DNA from: Beroe forskalii
Lineage: Eukaryota; Ctenophora; Nuda; Beroida; Beroidae
Reading direction: 5' to 3'
DNA length: 64,000 bases
Assembly: GCA_011033025.1 (NCBI GenBank)
Contig: WFMF01000253.1
Span: forward strand, 186,001 to 250,000
Shown piece after piece: positions 12,201 to 23,325 of this stretch. A program made the position numbers and the translations under genes. The notes under the pieces were generated by a model, which was not told the DNA's origin, made no database searches, and saw only the letters and a list, made by a program, of their open reading frames with translations. Numbering within the stretch: position 1 is the first letter of the stretch; every line of letters starts with the position of its first letter.

Positions 12201-15200
12201 ACTGTAATAAGGCTTTTTCGAACTGTTCAATTACCGTAATAATAGCTTAATAGTTAAAAACGAATTAAACTATGCATTTCAAGTTTCAACAATTACGAAT
12301 CTTCAGCGTTCTAACCAGTACACTCAGACACCAGTGCACTCTTAGACCAGTGTACTCTGAAACCAGTGCACTCTGATCTGAAACCAGTGCACTCTGATCT
12401 GACACCAGTGTACTCTGATCTGACACCAGTCCACTCTGACACCAATCCACTCTAACACCAGCGCATTCTTAGACCAGTGCACTCTGAAACCAGTGCACAC
12501 TGATCTGAAACCAGTGCACTCTGATCTGACACCTGTCCACTCTGATCTGACACCAGTCCACTCTGACACCAGCGCACTCTAACACCAGCGCACTCTTAGA
12601 CCAGCGCACTCTTAGACCAGTACACTGCAACACCAGCGCACTCTAATAGTAATACAAACACACCCTGAGTCTGATACCACATTAGTGCACTCAACGACCA
12701 GTACACTCTGACTCTTTGACACTGGAGAGCACTCTGACACCAGTGCACTCTAACACTACGTCATTCTGGAATATGACTCGTGTGCTTTTGACAGCAGGCA
12801 CTCTCACACGAGTTTACTCTAACACCATTACACTCTAACACCAGTGCATTCTGATACCAGCGCACTCTGAGCCTGACGCCCTGACAAGTGACACCAGTAA
12901 ATTCTAATTACAGTGACACCATTAATTGTCAGCAGTGTGCTCGGGCACCATCCAACTGTGGCTCCAGTTCACTTCACCAATGTCCAATCCACTCCGAGAG
13001 CAATGCACTCTGACACCAGTGCATTGAGCATCACACTCCAACACCAGTTCACTCTGGACCCACATGGAAATTACACTGGCTATAGTGATCCAGTCAAAAC
13101 AAATTGAATTGACTGTTGAAACTGTTCATTTTGTCGCATAAAGCATCTGTTTTTATAAATTTTTCAGCTTGACGAATCAAATGATATTAATCAATGTCAT
13201 AATTATGCGGTTGAAAAGTGGGATGTAGCACCAAGACTGTAATTATAATACAATTAGCCTTGCTGTATCGCTTGCGTACTGTTGTTGATATTGATATGCA
13301 GCGCAAGGTGCTGTATTGCTGCAGAAAACGGAATCTTTGGGGGCTCTAATTAGGGTGATCTAATTAGGCACACGCCGCAAGATATACATAGGCGTGATCC
13401 ACTAGTGATCTGCTACTATTTTAAGCAAAGTTGTTTTTTTCGTGTCATGCACCTTTAATTGCATGCAGTGTTACTTTGCCAGACGTTGCCTGGCCCCAGA
13501 ATCGGAGAGTCAGGACTCAGAGAGTCTTATTTTAAATAAATTTATTCGATTTAAAATGTCGGCCGGGCAATGTCTGGCAAGTGCTTCTGAAGACTCACAC
13601 ACGACCCTACAGGTGTATATTAGCCACGGACATGGCCCGACATAACGAGATAGTGACAGCCTTCAACAACATATCAGGGTGCTACGAAGACGGAAATCCG
13701 GAGCACAAATTACTGGTAAGTTGAGCAAATAACTTGTCAGTTGAGCAAATTACTGGTCAGTTGAGCAAGTTACTGGTCAGTTGAGAAAATTGCTGGTCAG
13801 TTGAGCAAATAACTTGTCAGTTGAGCAAATTACTGGTCAGTTGAGCAAGTTACTGGTCAGTTGAGAAAATTGCTGGTCAGTTGAGCAAATTACTGGTCAG
13901 TTGAGCAAATTACTGGTCAGGTTGAGCAAATGACTGGTCAGTTGAGCAAATGAATGGTCAGTTGAGCAAATTACTGGTTAGTTGAGCAAATTTCCTTCGG
14001 TGTATTGATATAGGACTGATAATTTGAGTTTGGAAGTATCACTTTAAGTATTCCTACTTTTCTATCAAATCTGATATCTTTATGTGGGCACCGCCACATT
14101 ATTTTTTACAAAGTAACTTATCCCCAGTTGATGGAGATATTTCTAAAAGTTTCTGATATTTCAAACGAAGCTCGACCTATGTGCGTGGCTGAGCCCTGGG
14201 TCGAATGTTTGCTCCAAGAATTCTTCATGCAGGTTTATAGACTTATAAGCGGTTGAGACGCCATTTTTTCCCTCCCCATTGGCCTTTTTGTGAATACAAA
14301 AAGGCAAATGAGAGGGTTGGCAGAGATCATGGTCTGGAAGGGTGAGAAATAGATTATGTGTATATCAGGTCCAGTTTTGCAATACAACTACTGTAATTTC
14401 TGGAAAGTGCCCGGATTGCTCCTTTATAATATCAGTCGCGAAAATGTCCCTCCGTCCCTCCGTCCGTCCCTCCGTCCCCATATCACATAAATCTTCAAAA
14501 TAACGAATTTCTTAATTCATGGAGCTGTCGGTTGTCAAAAGTATAAATCTTATAGGTTGATCTGGCCCATCCGTGCCGCATGCTCGAACTCCTAAATTAT
14601 GATAAGTTCTAAATTTAATTAGGCTGTTGAAGAATTCTTGTCTTAAAAAGTTAAAATCTTAGGTGTGAGTTGGGCGGTGGATTGGAGGAAAAGGCTTCGG
14701 TTTTGTACTAGGTTTAGTACCAAACTGCATAACTATTAGACTTTCTGCTGGATTCGACTAAGCTTGAGAAATACTATTTGCTATGAAAGACGAATATTGC
14801 TTTTTGGGACAAGAGACAGCATTGGAACAGAAAACAAAAGCACAAAATTTGAAAATCAGATAAAGAGTAATATCAACTTAGCATAAACATTTAAGAAAAT
14901 ACATCGGTGAATAAACAGTGACACAATTTGATGCGAAACGTAAACCAATTCAACAAAATGGCGCGAAATCTACAACGAACTGAGTACAACAACGAACGCG
15001 CGCGCAAGAATTTTAGAAGAAATGGCACGCCAATTCATATTCGGTGGTCGCGCGCAGCACGCGCACGAAACAATATTTATACTCTCATCACTTTAAGTTT
15101 ATAACGACTGCGTTTTGTATTATCTTATTGTGATGTTTTTTTAAGGTTACATCAAGCACCGCGGGGGAGGGAAATTAAGCGCCTGCATACGGCCTACGGG

Positions 15201-16341
15201 AACAGCAATAACTGTGTCGGTGCAGGCGCAATTCTTGTCTATTCTTGAAATAGTACCTATATTGGAATCACGGTTTTGGGATATTTTTTGGATTCTTTTG
15301 AGATGTTTCGGATTCTACAAGAAAACTTGTTTCGCTCATATATTCCTGTCGAATATTAACTTAAAATTGAAAGTTTTAATTGATCTGCCTGATCTTTCAC
15401 TCCCGATATATCTCCTCAGTCCGACGCAGAGAAGTTGGAGGGTCTCCCAGTGGCCCCCTTCATGGACAGGGAAAAGGTAACGAAACCATCAGCTCAGGTG
15501 GGATTCATCAAGTTCGTCCTGCTGCCCCTGTACGAGTCAGTTGCTGCCATGTTCCCGGAGATTAGGGTGAGTTGCTTTGTGATAATGTGATATAAGTTGC
15601 TTTGTGTTGAACTTGAAGTTGCAGCAACATCGAGATAAATATAACATGAAGTAACATGTTGAAGTTCATCTTTGTTTGGCCTCTGCGTCCCTCCCAAATG
15701 CTAAGAATAGTACCACTTTTTCCCCTATAGTACCACTTTTTCCCCTATATGATATTCTCGCCAAGCAACAAATGAAGTGTATATTCGTTTTCTCTCCCTC
15801 TAGGAACCGATTCTGACCCCCGTCAAACGGGCCCTGGTGTACTATACTGAAATGAGTGACAAGTTCGAGGCTGACAAGGCTGCCATCAAATTGAAGGAGC
15901 AGGGCAGACGGATTTCTCTGACGATAGACCCTAAGGTGATGCTCAATATGGGATTTCTAGTATCTTTCATCTGGTATCGCTGTAGATCGAATCCCGAAAT
16001 CCAAAGTCTCTGCGACTTTCGTCGGGTTATCCTCGCCCTCGGACAAAAACATACAAAGCGCGAAAATATAATAAGGATTTCCTGAACTGTAAAATCTTCT
16101 CCGTCTTGAATCCTCATTCAAGATCGTATCATTATTGATATTATTTCAGGTAGAACATCCAGTACAGCGGTTACAGCAAACAGTCTCGTCAGAAGCTCCA
16201 ACCACCGCTCAATTGACGGCGACACCACCGAACTCGGCAGACTCCGCAACATCCTCCGATGAGGGTGGGTCGTCAGAAGCAGATCCCAAAGAGGTGAAAC
16301 TCACATTGGATGACGATAAGGACGACTTAGATGAAAGCTAG
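282..16341 (+). CDS. PDE9A: PDE9-type high-affinity cGMP phosphodiesterase, 5'-partial, 13 coding blocks
   Basis: Hydrolyses cGMP to GMP in the PDE9 family. Coding blocks read from the sequence: 282-422, 4241-4286, 9405-9554, 9826-9939, 10146-10287, 11001-11129, 11352-11441, 11682-11842, 13613-13715, 14128-14232, 15420-15566, 15804-15935 and 16150-16341. Joined they give one frame of 550 codons ending in TAG. All junctions are GT-AG with matching phase except 11129/11352, where a MITE interrupts the exon. Catalytic signatures: [11 protein letters not shown] (metal-binding H), [12 protein letters not shown] (HD motif), [30 protein letters not shown] and [10 protein letters not shown]. The N-terminal regulatory part ([17 protein letters not shown]) also fits PDE9. 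The last exon is an acidic, Ser-rich tail. The start codon lies before the window. The C-terminal five exons recur inverted at 61976-63800. The family call is firm; whether this copy is functional is doubtful because of the in-frame TGA at 11142 in the MITE. Confidence 0.93.
800..935. mobile_element. small palindromic element carrying TGACGTCA
   Basis: Imperfect inverted repeat: AGTAGGCGGTT on the left and AACCGTCTATTTCCCGTGCG on the right around a TGACGTCA at 868. The same architecture (AATAGGCGGT / ACCGCCTATTTCTCG with central TGACGTCA) recurs at 33740-33838, so this looks like a dispersed MITE-like family. No target duplication could be fixed. Confidence 0.5.
963..1005. repeat. 35-bp TGACGTCA dimer
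   Basis: Two TGACGTCA palindromes whose starts (963 and 998) are 35 bp apart, in the first PDE9 intron. One of a recurrent set with the same spacing. Confidence 0.7.
1258..1462. mobile_element. palindromic MITE-like element
   Basis: About 45-bp imperfect terminal inverted repeats. The left end starts TAAACTTGGCGCGGTAAGTA and the right end closes CTTACTGCGCCGAGTTTA. Both arms include GTCTATGTC followed by GTGAAC-like sequence. It lies within a PDE9 intron and is non-coding. Confidence 0.6.
2885..2962. repeat. 35-bp repeat carrying TGACGTCA, 2 intact copies plus 1 decayed
   Basis: Units start at 2885, 2920 and 2955. The shared body is GTGACTATTCTAAG. The third copy has TGCCGTAG in place of the palindrome. 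Confidence 0.75.
5633..5770. mobile_element. hairpin element with about 60-bp inverted repeats
   Basis: Left arm: GAGTACTTTATTC, then CTCTTTTGACTCAATG and TACA. Right arm: TGTACCATTGAGTCAAAAGAG and GGAATAAAGTACT. The arms pair almost throughout, with a short loop. A partial relative (TACTTGTACCATT with ATCAAAAGC) lies at 10088-10130. Non-coding MITE-like element. Confidence 0.6.
6622..6803 (+). repeat. about 50-bp tandem repeat, 4 copies
   Basis: Four copies of a unit centred on TATAGGTAGATCACATTAAT followed by TATGGCATG, with variable spacers. Confidence 0.8.
7128..7275 (+). repeat. 62-bp tandem repeat, about 2.4 copies
   Basis: GAAGTCATCAG starts at 7128, 7190 and 7252, each followed by the same CTATTGAAAATTGATG sequence. 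Confidence 0.85.
7721..8190 (+). repeat. 17-bp minisatellite
   Basis: About 27 copies of GGTACCTTATTAACAAC. A variant unit ending GAGGAC appears twice with a fixed spacing, showing a higher-order repeat. The last copies degrade to GACAAATTATTAACAAC. Confidence 0.93.
8270..8470 (+). repeat. 55-bp tandem repeat, 3 copies
   Basis: GACGTTGACACCACTCTGCA starts near 8325, 8380 and 8435, with GTGCACATACCAA in each unit. Confidence 0.85.
10288..10797 (+). repeat. interstitial telomere-like tract (CCCTAA/CCCTTA variants)
   Basis: About 510 bp of C-rich hexamer repeats close to the animal telomere repeat CCCTAA, with many CCCTTA, CCCTAAA and CCCTATC variants. A higher-order unit containing AACGGCTAACCC occurs in its last third. 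It starts two bases into the donor of the exon ending at 10287 and stops at a duplicated copy of that exon end. Open frames across it ([16 protein letters not shown]) are artefacts of the repeat. Confidence 0.92.
10798..10836 (+). repeat. duplicate of a PDE9 exon end and donor
   Basis: The 39 bp are identical to 10255-10293 except one base: coding [11 protein letters not shown] followed by GTACCT. They are preceded by CCCCTAG, so the piece looks like a mini-exon with its own acceptor and donor. It flanks the telomere-like tract as a direct repeat. Confidence 0.9.
11129..11342. mobile_element. hAT-like MITE inserted in the PDE9 HD-domain exon
   Basis: 214 bp with perfect 13-bp terminal inverted repeats: GGAAACGACCGGT at the left, ACCGGTCGTTTCC at the right. 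Flanks are an 8-bp target duplication with one mismatch, AACCTTCA (11121-11128) and TACCTTCA (11343-11350). Internally there are two copies of a ~108-bp unit rich in GGTTTCGGTTCGGTTTACCG. Reading the host exon through it meets TGA at 11142-11144. Removing the element plus one target copy restores [12 protein letters not shown] in frame. Confidence 0.9.
11907..13454. mobile_element. TTAA-flanked non-autonomous TIR element (piggyBac-type target)
   Basis: Starts AGGTGCATGACGCG and ends CGTGTCATGCACCT, with TTAA on both sides (11903-11906 and 13455-13458). The inverted arm has the empty site AGAATTAATTGC at the equivalent place (near 63950-63965), with a single TTAA. Such TTAA duplications are typical of piggyBac (and Kolobok). 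There is no transposase frame; the interior is mostly a minisatellite. Confidence 0.9.
12310..13060. repeat. irregular minisatellite within the TTAA element
   Basis: Units of about 18-22 bp built on ACACCAGTGCACTCTG, degrading toward the right end. Part of the mobile element, not coding. Confidence 0.85.
13476..13580. mobile_element. mini TIR element, TTGCCAGACGTTGCC family
   Basis: 105 bp with ends TTGCCAGACGTTGCCTGGCC and GGCCGGGCAATGTCTGGCAA. The interior has GAGTC inverted repeats. The same insertion is in the inverted arm (63833-63937). Shorter relatives sit at 56456-56517 and 60668-60747. Confidence 0.8.
13712..13990 (+). repeat. 20-bp minisatellite made from a PDE9 5' splice site
   Basis: About 14 copies of GGTCAGTTGAGCAAATTACT. 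The unit is the exon end CAAATTACTG plus donor GTCAGT/GTAAGT of the exon ending at 13715, so each copy presents another ACTG|GTCAGT donor. An 80-bp higher-order block occurs twice. The inverted arm has far fewer copies (63465-63500 and 63661-63700). Confidence 0.92.
14270..15237 (-). mobile_element. about 970-bp dispersed element, copy 1
   Basis: Present in this PDE9 intron and, in opposite orientation, at 29999-30976; absent from the matching intron of the inverted arm. Its ends are CCCTCCCCATTGGCC and GGTGCAGGCGCAATTCTTG. It has no terminal inverted repeats and no clear protein; CCGTCCCTCCGTCC runs occur inside. Class unknown. Confidence 0.8.
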
Positions 16342-16767
16342 CAGTCCACTACTGTTAACCTAAAAGGAAGTTGTACATTTTCTTGGGTTTTTGCTGTTGG
16401 ATTCCAATCCATTGCCACGATCCGGCACAACTTGTACGAAACACGGAGTTAAGGGTTTAACCTACTCCATACAGAGCCTTCTTTTAGTTCTACGAAACAC
16501 GGAGAACCTTATTAAGGGTTTAACTTGTTCAAGCGGAGCCCTCTTTTAGTTGTGTGCACCGCATGCCTTCACTTGTCAAAACGTTCCTGCGTGGCGTTGT
16601 CAGACCCCTTCGCCTTCGGCGTGGCTGCGTAACCATCTGGGTATATCATCTGGTTAGATAAACTGAACTCTAATTGAATTGCGTTCAGATGATATGCCCT
16701 CCATCATTGTCATTGAAAAGTTCCAAGTGTGACGTTGTTCTTATTGGTCTTATTAATGTAAATAGTG

Positions 16768-16773
16768 AATAAA
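16768..16773 (+). terminator. candidate polyadenylation signal of PDE9
   Basis: AATAAA about 430 bp after the stop codon, in AT-rich sequence. It is conserved in the inverted copy (61555-61560, minus). Confidence 0.5.
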
Positions 16774-17604
16774 CTATGCACTTTCATTAATTGAGTTATG
16801 AAGCATAAACATTAAGTTTCATTAATTGAGTTAAATAATAAATTGTTTTTACTTATACGGTTCGAGTTTTTATATTATAGATGCATTATGATGCCGATGT
16901 ATACATCAATTTATTGATTAAATATTAATTGGAGTTGATTTCAAGTGAAATATCCAATGATACCAAGTTTTGATCAGAATCAAGTTTTGATCATAATTTT
17001 AGTATACTATGCTTCCTGCACAAGGAATTGTGTTATATTTTAGCGAGGTATTTAATTTTAAGCCATTTCTCAGGAAATAGGTTTGTACCTATTACTCGTT
17101 AATAAACACTCCATTTCAAGTTATTAAAGTATCGTGTGATTTTGAAGGAAGGGTTTATAGTAAACTGTGCACTTTCAGTAAAAGTGCTAACCGTGATATT
17201 ACGCACGACTGGTCAAAGGCCTGAGTGTGTAATATAGCATTAAAAACAGAGGCCGATGGTTTTATTGCAGGTAAATGTACTGAGTTATATCATTATCATG
17301 GTTAAGTTTGCACTCTTTACTCGTTACTAAACCCTTCATTTAAAATATCATATTAACACAATGACAAAGTTTTGAACATATTGATGTATCTGAAAGCAAA
17401 TTTGGAATTGAAATTTTCATTTATTCTCAAATTTATGCGATTTATTATTTATATTTGTAGGATTTCATACTCTCATTTTGAAAATGAAAAAATACAGTAT
17501 ACAGTTACACACGCGATCACAGAATTGGTATAATATAATTACGATGTACTATAAGTTTTTGTAATTACCCTAATATTAATAAGGTTTGGTTTAAATCAGG
17601 TAAT
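16774..17604. other. AT-rich PDE9 3' flank, nothing coding seen
   Basis: No open frame of note. It is collinear with 60748-61550 in reverse complement with scattered substitutions, which is useful for measuring arm divergence. Confidence 0.6.
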
Positions 17605-17990
17605 CAGCGCCTAGATAACAGTGCGCGCGCACTTAGAAACAGTGCGCGCGCACTTAGAAACAGTGCGCGTGCACATAGAAACAGTGCGCGTGCACATAGA
17701 AACAGTGCGCACACTTAGAAACAGTGCGTGCGCACTTAAAAACAGTGCATGCGCACTTAAAAACAGTGCGTGCGCACTTAAAAACAGTGCATGCGCACTT
17801 AAAAACAGTGTGTGCGCACTTAGAAGCAGTGCGCGCGCACTTAGAAGCAGTGCGCGTGCACATAAAAATAGTGCGCGCGCACTTAGAAGCAGTGCGCGTG
17901 CACTTAAAAATAGTGCGCATGCACATAGAAACAGTACAGTGCACGCACTTAGAAACAGTGCGTGCGCGCTTCCTCAGAACAGGAAGCGCC
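17605..17990. repeat. 21-bp CG-rich minisatellite
   Basis: About 18 copies of CAGTGCGCGCGCACTTAGAAA with alternating purine-pyrimidine cores (GTGCGCGCGCAC). The unit is a multiple of three, giving spurious frames on both strands. The counterpart is 59930-60660. Confidence 0.92.
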
Positions 17991-18534
17991 GCGCGCGTAC
18001 ACACACCTATGCGGGCTTAGGAAGCGCTTTTGGAAACACTGACACAGTGATTTAAGTGAATGCGCACTTGCACATTGCCAATTGCCATTAGGTTTTTTTT
18101 ATTACTTTATTTCAATTTTATATTCACTCTCCTTCCTTAAACTTTATAATAAATTTAATTTTGATTGATATGTCATTTACTTATTCTGTCATTGGGATAC
18201 ACCATCCATTATGGATGTTTGGTGCTATTACGAAATGTATAATATTTTAACCTCTTCGAAGATTTTTCCCCATTTATAAAAAGCCTGTCATTTTTCTAGA
18301 AATATTGATAGTGCAAATTGAAATTTCTTGTTCAATTTGTTTTATTTTATTGGTTGAATATTTTGCCGTCTGCATGTGTTTGGTTACTATATTACTGTTG
18401 TGAATTGTTGTGCTCTGACTTACCAACGTACCTTGATAATAGGATAGATGTCTCTGTCATCCTCTGAAGTATCAAGCTTGGATTATGGAATATGGATAAG
18501 CTCTCCAAATCATCAAACCTTTGTTCAGCTTCCA

Positions 18535-19560
18535 ATTATTTCAGGAAGGACTCCTTGATCCTGGGAAAGACTCATTCATAGAAAGACTCCTTTTTCCCAG
18601 GATACACCCCTTCATCCTAGGCCTGATTCCTTGTTCCTGGGATTTAATTCTTGATCCTAGAAGAGTCTCCTTGATACTGGCCTGGGATAGTCTCCTTGAT
18701 CTTGCAATACACTCATTAATCCTGGGATGCACTTCTTGATACTAGAAAGAATCCTTGAACCTGGTGAAGGTGCTTCTATCTTGGGACAGACTCCTTCATC
18801 CAGGCTGCACTCATCACAGGGTATATTCCTTGATCCTATAAAACTGGAATCTGGATTCTTGATCCTGCAAAATGCCCTTGATCCTGAGAGAGTCTCCTTG
18901 ATCCTGTGAGAGTCTCATTGATCCTAAGTGAGTCTCCCTGATCATAGGAAAGACTGGGATGGGCTCATCGATCCTTCGAAAGACTCCTTGATCCTGGGAA
19001 AGACTCCTCCATCTGAAAAACTCCTCCATCTCAGGATAGACTCCTTCATCCTAGGACGGATTCCTTGTTCCTGGGATTTAATTCTTGATCCTAGAAGAGT
19101 CTCCATGATCCTAGCCTGAGCAAGTGTCCTTGATCCTGAGAAAGACTTAATGATCCTGGAAGAGACTCCTTGATCCTTGGATACACTCATATCCTGGTTT
19201 CTTGGGTTGCTCTCCTTGATCAATGATCCTGAAAAAGAACCCTTGAAAGCCTGAACCTGGTGAAGACTCCTATCTTCCGACAGACTCCTTGATCCCGAGA
19301 GGCTGCACTCCTTCATCCCAGGGTGCATTCCTTGATCATAGGACTGACTCCTTGATTATGAAAGAGTCTCCTTGATTCTGGGAGAGTCGTCTTGAAACTG
19401 AGAGAGTCTCCTTGATCATGGGAGAGACTCCATGATCCTGGAAGAGACACCTTGATCCTGGGATGTACTCATCCATCCTGGGTACACTCTATGGCTGACT
19501 CTTTGATCCTTGGAAAGTGTGCTGGACCCTGGAGCTGGGATACCTATACTCCTCTATCAA
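18535..19560. repeat. CTTGATCCTGG minisatellite
   Basis: Irregular units of about 25-30 bp with ACTCCTTGATCCTGGGA. The inverted counterpart at 54560-55560 has nearly the same order of variants, so the array predates the duplication. Confidence 0.9.
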
Positions 19561-20400
19561 CGGAGCTGATTTGCAGAATAAAGGTACTTTTTTCTCTATA
19601 GAAGCTAAGAAGAATCACATTAAGATAGGAATCGTGTAAAAATAATTTTCAATTAAATCATGAAGCAATCAAGTTCCTCCTTACCTTAAAACAACTTCTT
19701 ATATTCAGGTTGCTAGTCCGCTCTGTCATCTGATCATTCTACCTAGTTCATTCATATTAAACTCTGCACATCTTCAAAACGATGATCAACACCTCCCTCC
19801 CTGAAAATATATAATCTGATGTGGAACCTTCATTCTAGAGCTCGATGGCACTTCAAAAGACTCCCTCCCGACTCTCATGCCCACCCTCTCATCGAAGGTT
19901 AGTAACTTCTTTGTCTGTATTGACTGATTCCCCCTCTCATCAGATTGCCCAGGGTTTGTATCGTTTAATTCCCCCTCTCATCGGAATGCACTGTGTTAGC
20001 ATCGTCTAATTCCCCCTTTCATCAGAATACACTGTGTTTGTATCGTCTAATTCCCCCTATCGTCAGAATGTACTGTGTTTGTATCGTCTAATTCCCCTCT
20101 TATGAGAATGCACTGTGTTTATATAGTCTAATTCCCCTCTTATCAGAATATATTGAATTTGTATCGTCTAATTCGCCCTCTTATCAGGATATTCTGTGTT
20201 TGCATCGTTTAATTCCCCCTCTCATCAGAATGCACTGTGTTAGCATCGTCTAATTCCCCCTTTCATCAGAATGTACTGTGTTTGTATCGTTTAATTCCCC
20301 CTTTCATCAGAATGCACTGTGTTAGCATCGTCTAATTCCCACTCTCATCAGAATGTACTCTGTTTGTATCGTCTTATTCCCCCTCTCGTCAGAATGCACT

Positions 20401-21235
20401 GTCCCATATCCAGAAAATTTAAAATTTCCACACAGACCAATTTTCATGCTTTCTGTGGCCCCCTCGCTTCGCTCGCAAAGGACGACCTCAAATTTTGCAA
20501 TTTTTTCTAATGTATCGAACTTTATTTTAAGAGAAAAACCAGGCAAAACCAAGCATGTTTCTGGGGGTAAGCCCCCAGAAGCCAAGTCAGACGTTCTATG
20601 TAAATGGAATTGAGTAATTGACGCCTGATAATGATTTTTACCCTAAATTTAGCCGAATGTCAAGGTGCTGGGCATAGGAAATCTAAGGCAATATGGATTT
20701 CGAATGACAAGCAGGGGTCTGGGGCGGCAGCCCCAGAAACAGACGTTCTGAGTAAATGAAATTGTCACCTCTTAAGGATTCTTACCCTAATTTTAGCCGA
20801 AATTTCAAGGTAACTAACACAAGAAACCTAAAACGAGGTAATTTGAGATGAAAAGCAGGGGTCTGGGGCGGCAGCCCCATAGCCAGACGTTCTGAGTAGA
20901 AAATTGTAACCTCATAGTGATTTTTACCCTAATTTTAGCCGAAATTTCAAGGGACATTATGCAAGAAACCTAAGGAGGAATGAATTCCGAGTGACAGCAG
21001 GGGGTCTGGGGCGGCAGCCCCCAGAAGCCACACGTTCTGATTAGATGACATTGTAACCTCATAGTGATTGTTACAAGAAACCTAAAACGGAATGAATTTT
21101 GAAGTCTTGCAATCTAAATAAGTTGAGCTTTACTGTCCTTTGCCAAAAATTTCCACCGAAATTATGAAATTTGCTCATTTTTCCTAAATTTCCGCACAGA
21201 AATCTGCTGGTCTGCTGCGGTTATTGGCGATGGGT
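20401..21235. repeat. non-satellite insert with GGTCTGGGGCGGCAGCCCC repeats
   Basis: Interrupts the 41-bp satellite. It holds three or four copies of a ~150-bp unit with GGGTCTGGGGCGGCAGCCCC and TTTTACCCTAATTTTAGCCG. No coding potential recognised; possibly a degenerate transposon. Confidence 0.6.
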
Positions 21236-23325
21236 GCACCGTGGTTGTATCGTCTAATCCCCCCTCTCATCAGAATGCACTGTGGTTGTATCGTCTAATT
21301 CCCCTCTCATCAGAATGCACTGTGTTTGTATCGTATAATTCCCCACTCTCATCAGAATGCACTGTGTTTGTATCGTCTAATCCCCCCTCTCATCAGAATG
21401 CACTGTGCTTGTATCGTCTAATTCCCCCTCTTATCAGAATGCACTATATTTGTATCGTCTAAGCGTCTAATTCTTCCTCTCATCATAATGTACTGTGTTT
21501 GTATCGTCTAATTCCCCTCTCATCAGAATGCACTGTGCTTTTATCGTCTAATTCCCCCTCTCATCAGAATGTACTGCATTAGTATCGTCTAATTCCCCTC
21601 TCATCAGAATGCACTGCATTAGTATCGTCTAATTCCCCTCTCATCAGAATGCACTGTGTTTGTATCGTCTAAGCGTCTAATTCCCCCTCTCGTCAGAATG
21701 TACTGTGTTTGTATCGTCTTATTCCCCCTCTCGTCAGAATGCACTGTGTTTGTATCGTCTAATCCCCCCTCTCATCAGAATGCACTGTGCTTGTATCGTC
21801 TAATTCCCCCTCTTATCAGAATGCACTATATTTGTATCGTCTAAGCGTCTAATTCTTCCTCTCATCATAATGTACTGTGTTTGTATCGTCTCAACTCTCA
21901 TTCCTCTCTCATCAGAATGTACTGTGTTTGTATCGTCTAAGCGTCTTATTCCCCCTCTCATCAGAATGCACTGTGCTTGTATCGTCTAATTCCCCCTCTC
22001 ATCAGAATGCACTGCATTAGTATCGTCTAATTCCCCTCTCATCAGAATGCACTGTGTTTGTATCGTCTAAGCGTCTAATTCCCCTCTCATCAGAATGCAC
22101 TGTGCTTGTATCGTATTATTCCCCCTCTCATCAGAATGCACTGTGTTAGCATCGTCTAATTCCCCTCTCATCAGAATGCACTGTGTTTGTATCGTCTAAT
22201 TCCCCCTCTCATCAGAATGCACTGCATTAGTATCGTCTAATTCCCCTCTCATCAGAATGCACTGTGTTTGTATCGTCTAAGCGTCTAATTCCCCTCTCAT
22301 CAGAATGCACTGTGTTTGTATCGTCTCAACTCTCATTCCTCTCTCATCAGAATGTACTGTGTTTGTATCGTCTAAGCGTCTTATTCCCCCTCTCATCAGA
22401 ATGCACTGTGCTTGTATCGTCTAATTCCCCCTCTCATCAGAATGCACTGCATTAGTATCGTCTAATTCCCCTCTCATCAGAATGTACTGTGTTTGTATCG
22501 TCTAATTCCCCCTCTCATCAGAATGCACTGTGTTTGTATCGTCTAATTCCCCCTCTCATCAGAATGCTCTGTGTTTGTATCGTCTAATCCCCCCTCTCAT
22601 CAGAATGTACTGTGTTAGCATCGTCTAATTCCCCTCTCATCAGAATGCACTGTGTTTGTATCGTCTAATTCCCCCTCTCATCAGAATGCACTGCATTAGT
22701 ATCGTCTAATTCCCCCTCTCATCAGAATGCACTGCATTAGTATCGTCTTATTCCCCTCTCATCAGAATGCACTGTGTTTGTATCGTCTAATTCCCCCTCT
22801 CATCAGAATGCACTGCATTAGTATCGTCTAATTCCCCTCTCATCAGAATGCACTGTGTTTGTATCGTCTTATTCCCCCTCATATCAGAATGCACTGCATT
22901 AGTATCGTCTAATTCCCCCTCTCATCAGAATGCACTGCATTAGTATCGTCTTATTCCCCTCTCATCAGAATGCACTGTGTTTGTATCGTCTAAGCGTCTA
23001 ATTCCCCTCTCATCAGAATGCACTGTGTTTGTATCATCTAATTCCCCTCTCATCAGAATGAACTGTGTTTGTATCGTCTAAACCCCTCTCATCAGAATGT
23101 ACTGTGTTTGTATCGTCTAATTCCCCCTCACATCAGAATGCACGGTGTTAGTATCGTCTTATTCCCCCTCTTATCAGAATGTACTGTGTTTGTATCGTCT
23201 GACGTCTAATTCCTCCTCTCATCATAATGTACTGTGTTTGTATCGTTTAATTCCCCTCACATCAGAATGCACTGTGTTTGTATCGTCTAATTCCCCCTCT
23301 CATCAGAATACACTGTGTTTGTATC

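Noticed and set aside
17621..18055. Ala/His-rich open frames in the CG-rich 21-bp array
   Set aside because: Repeat unit is a multiple of three; open in several frames and on both strands, with the same artefact at 60243-60656.
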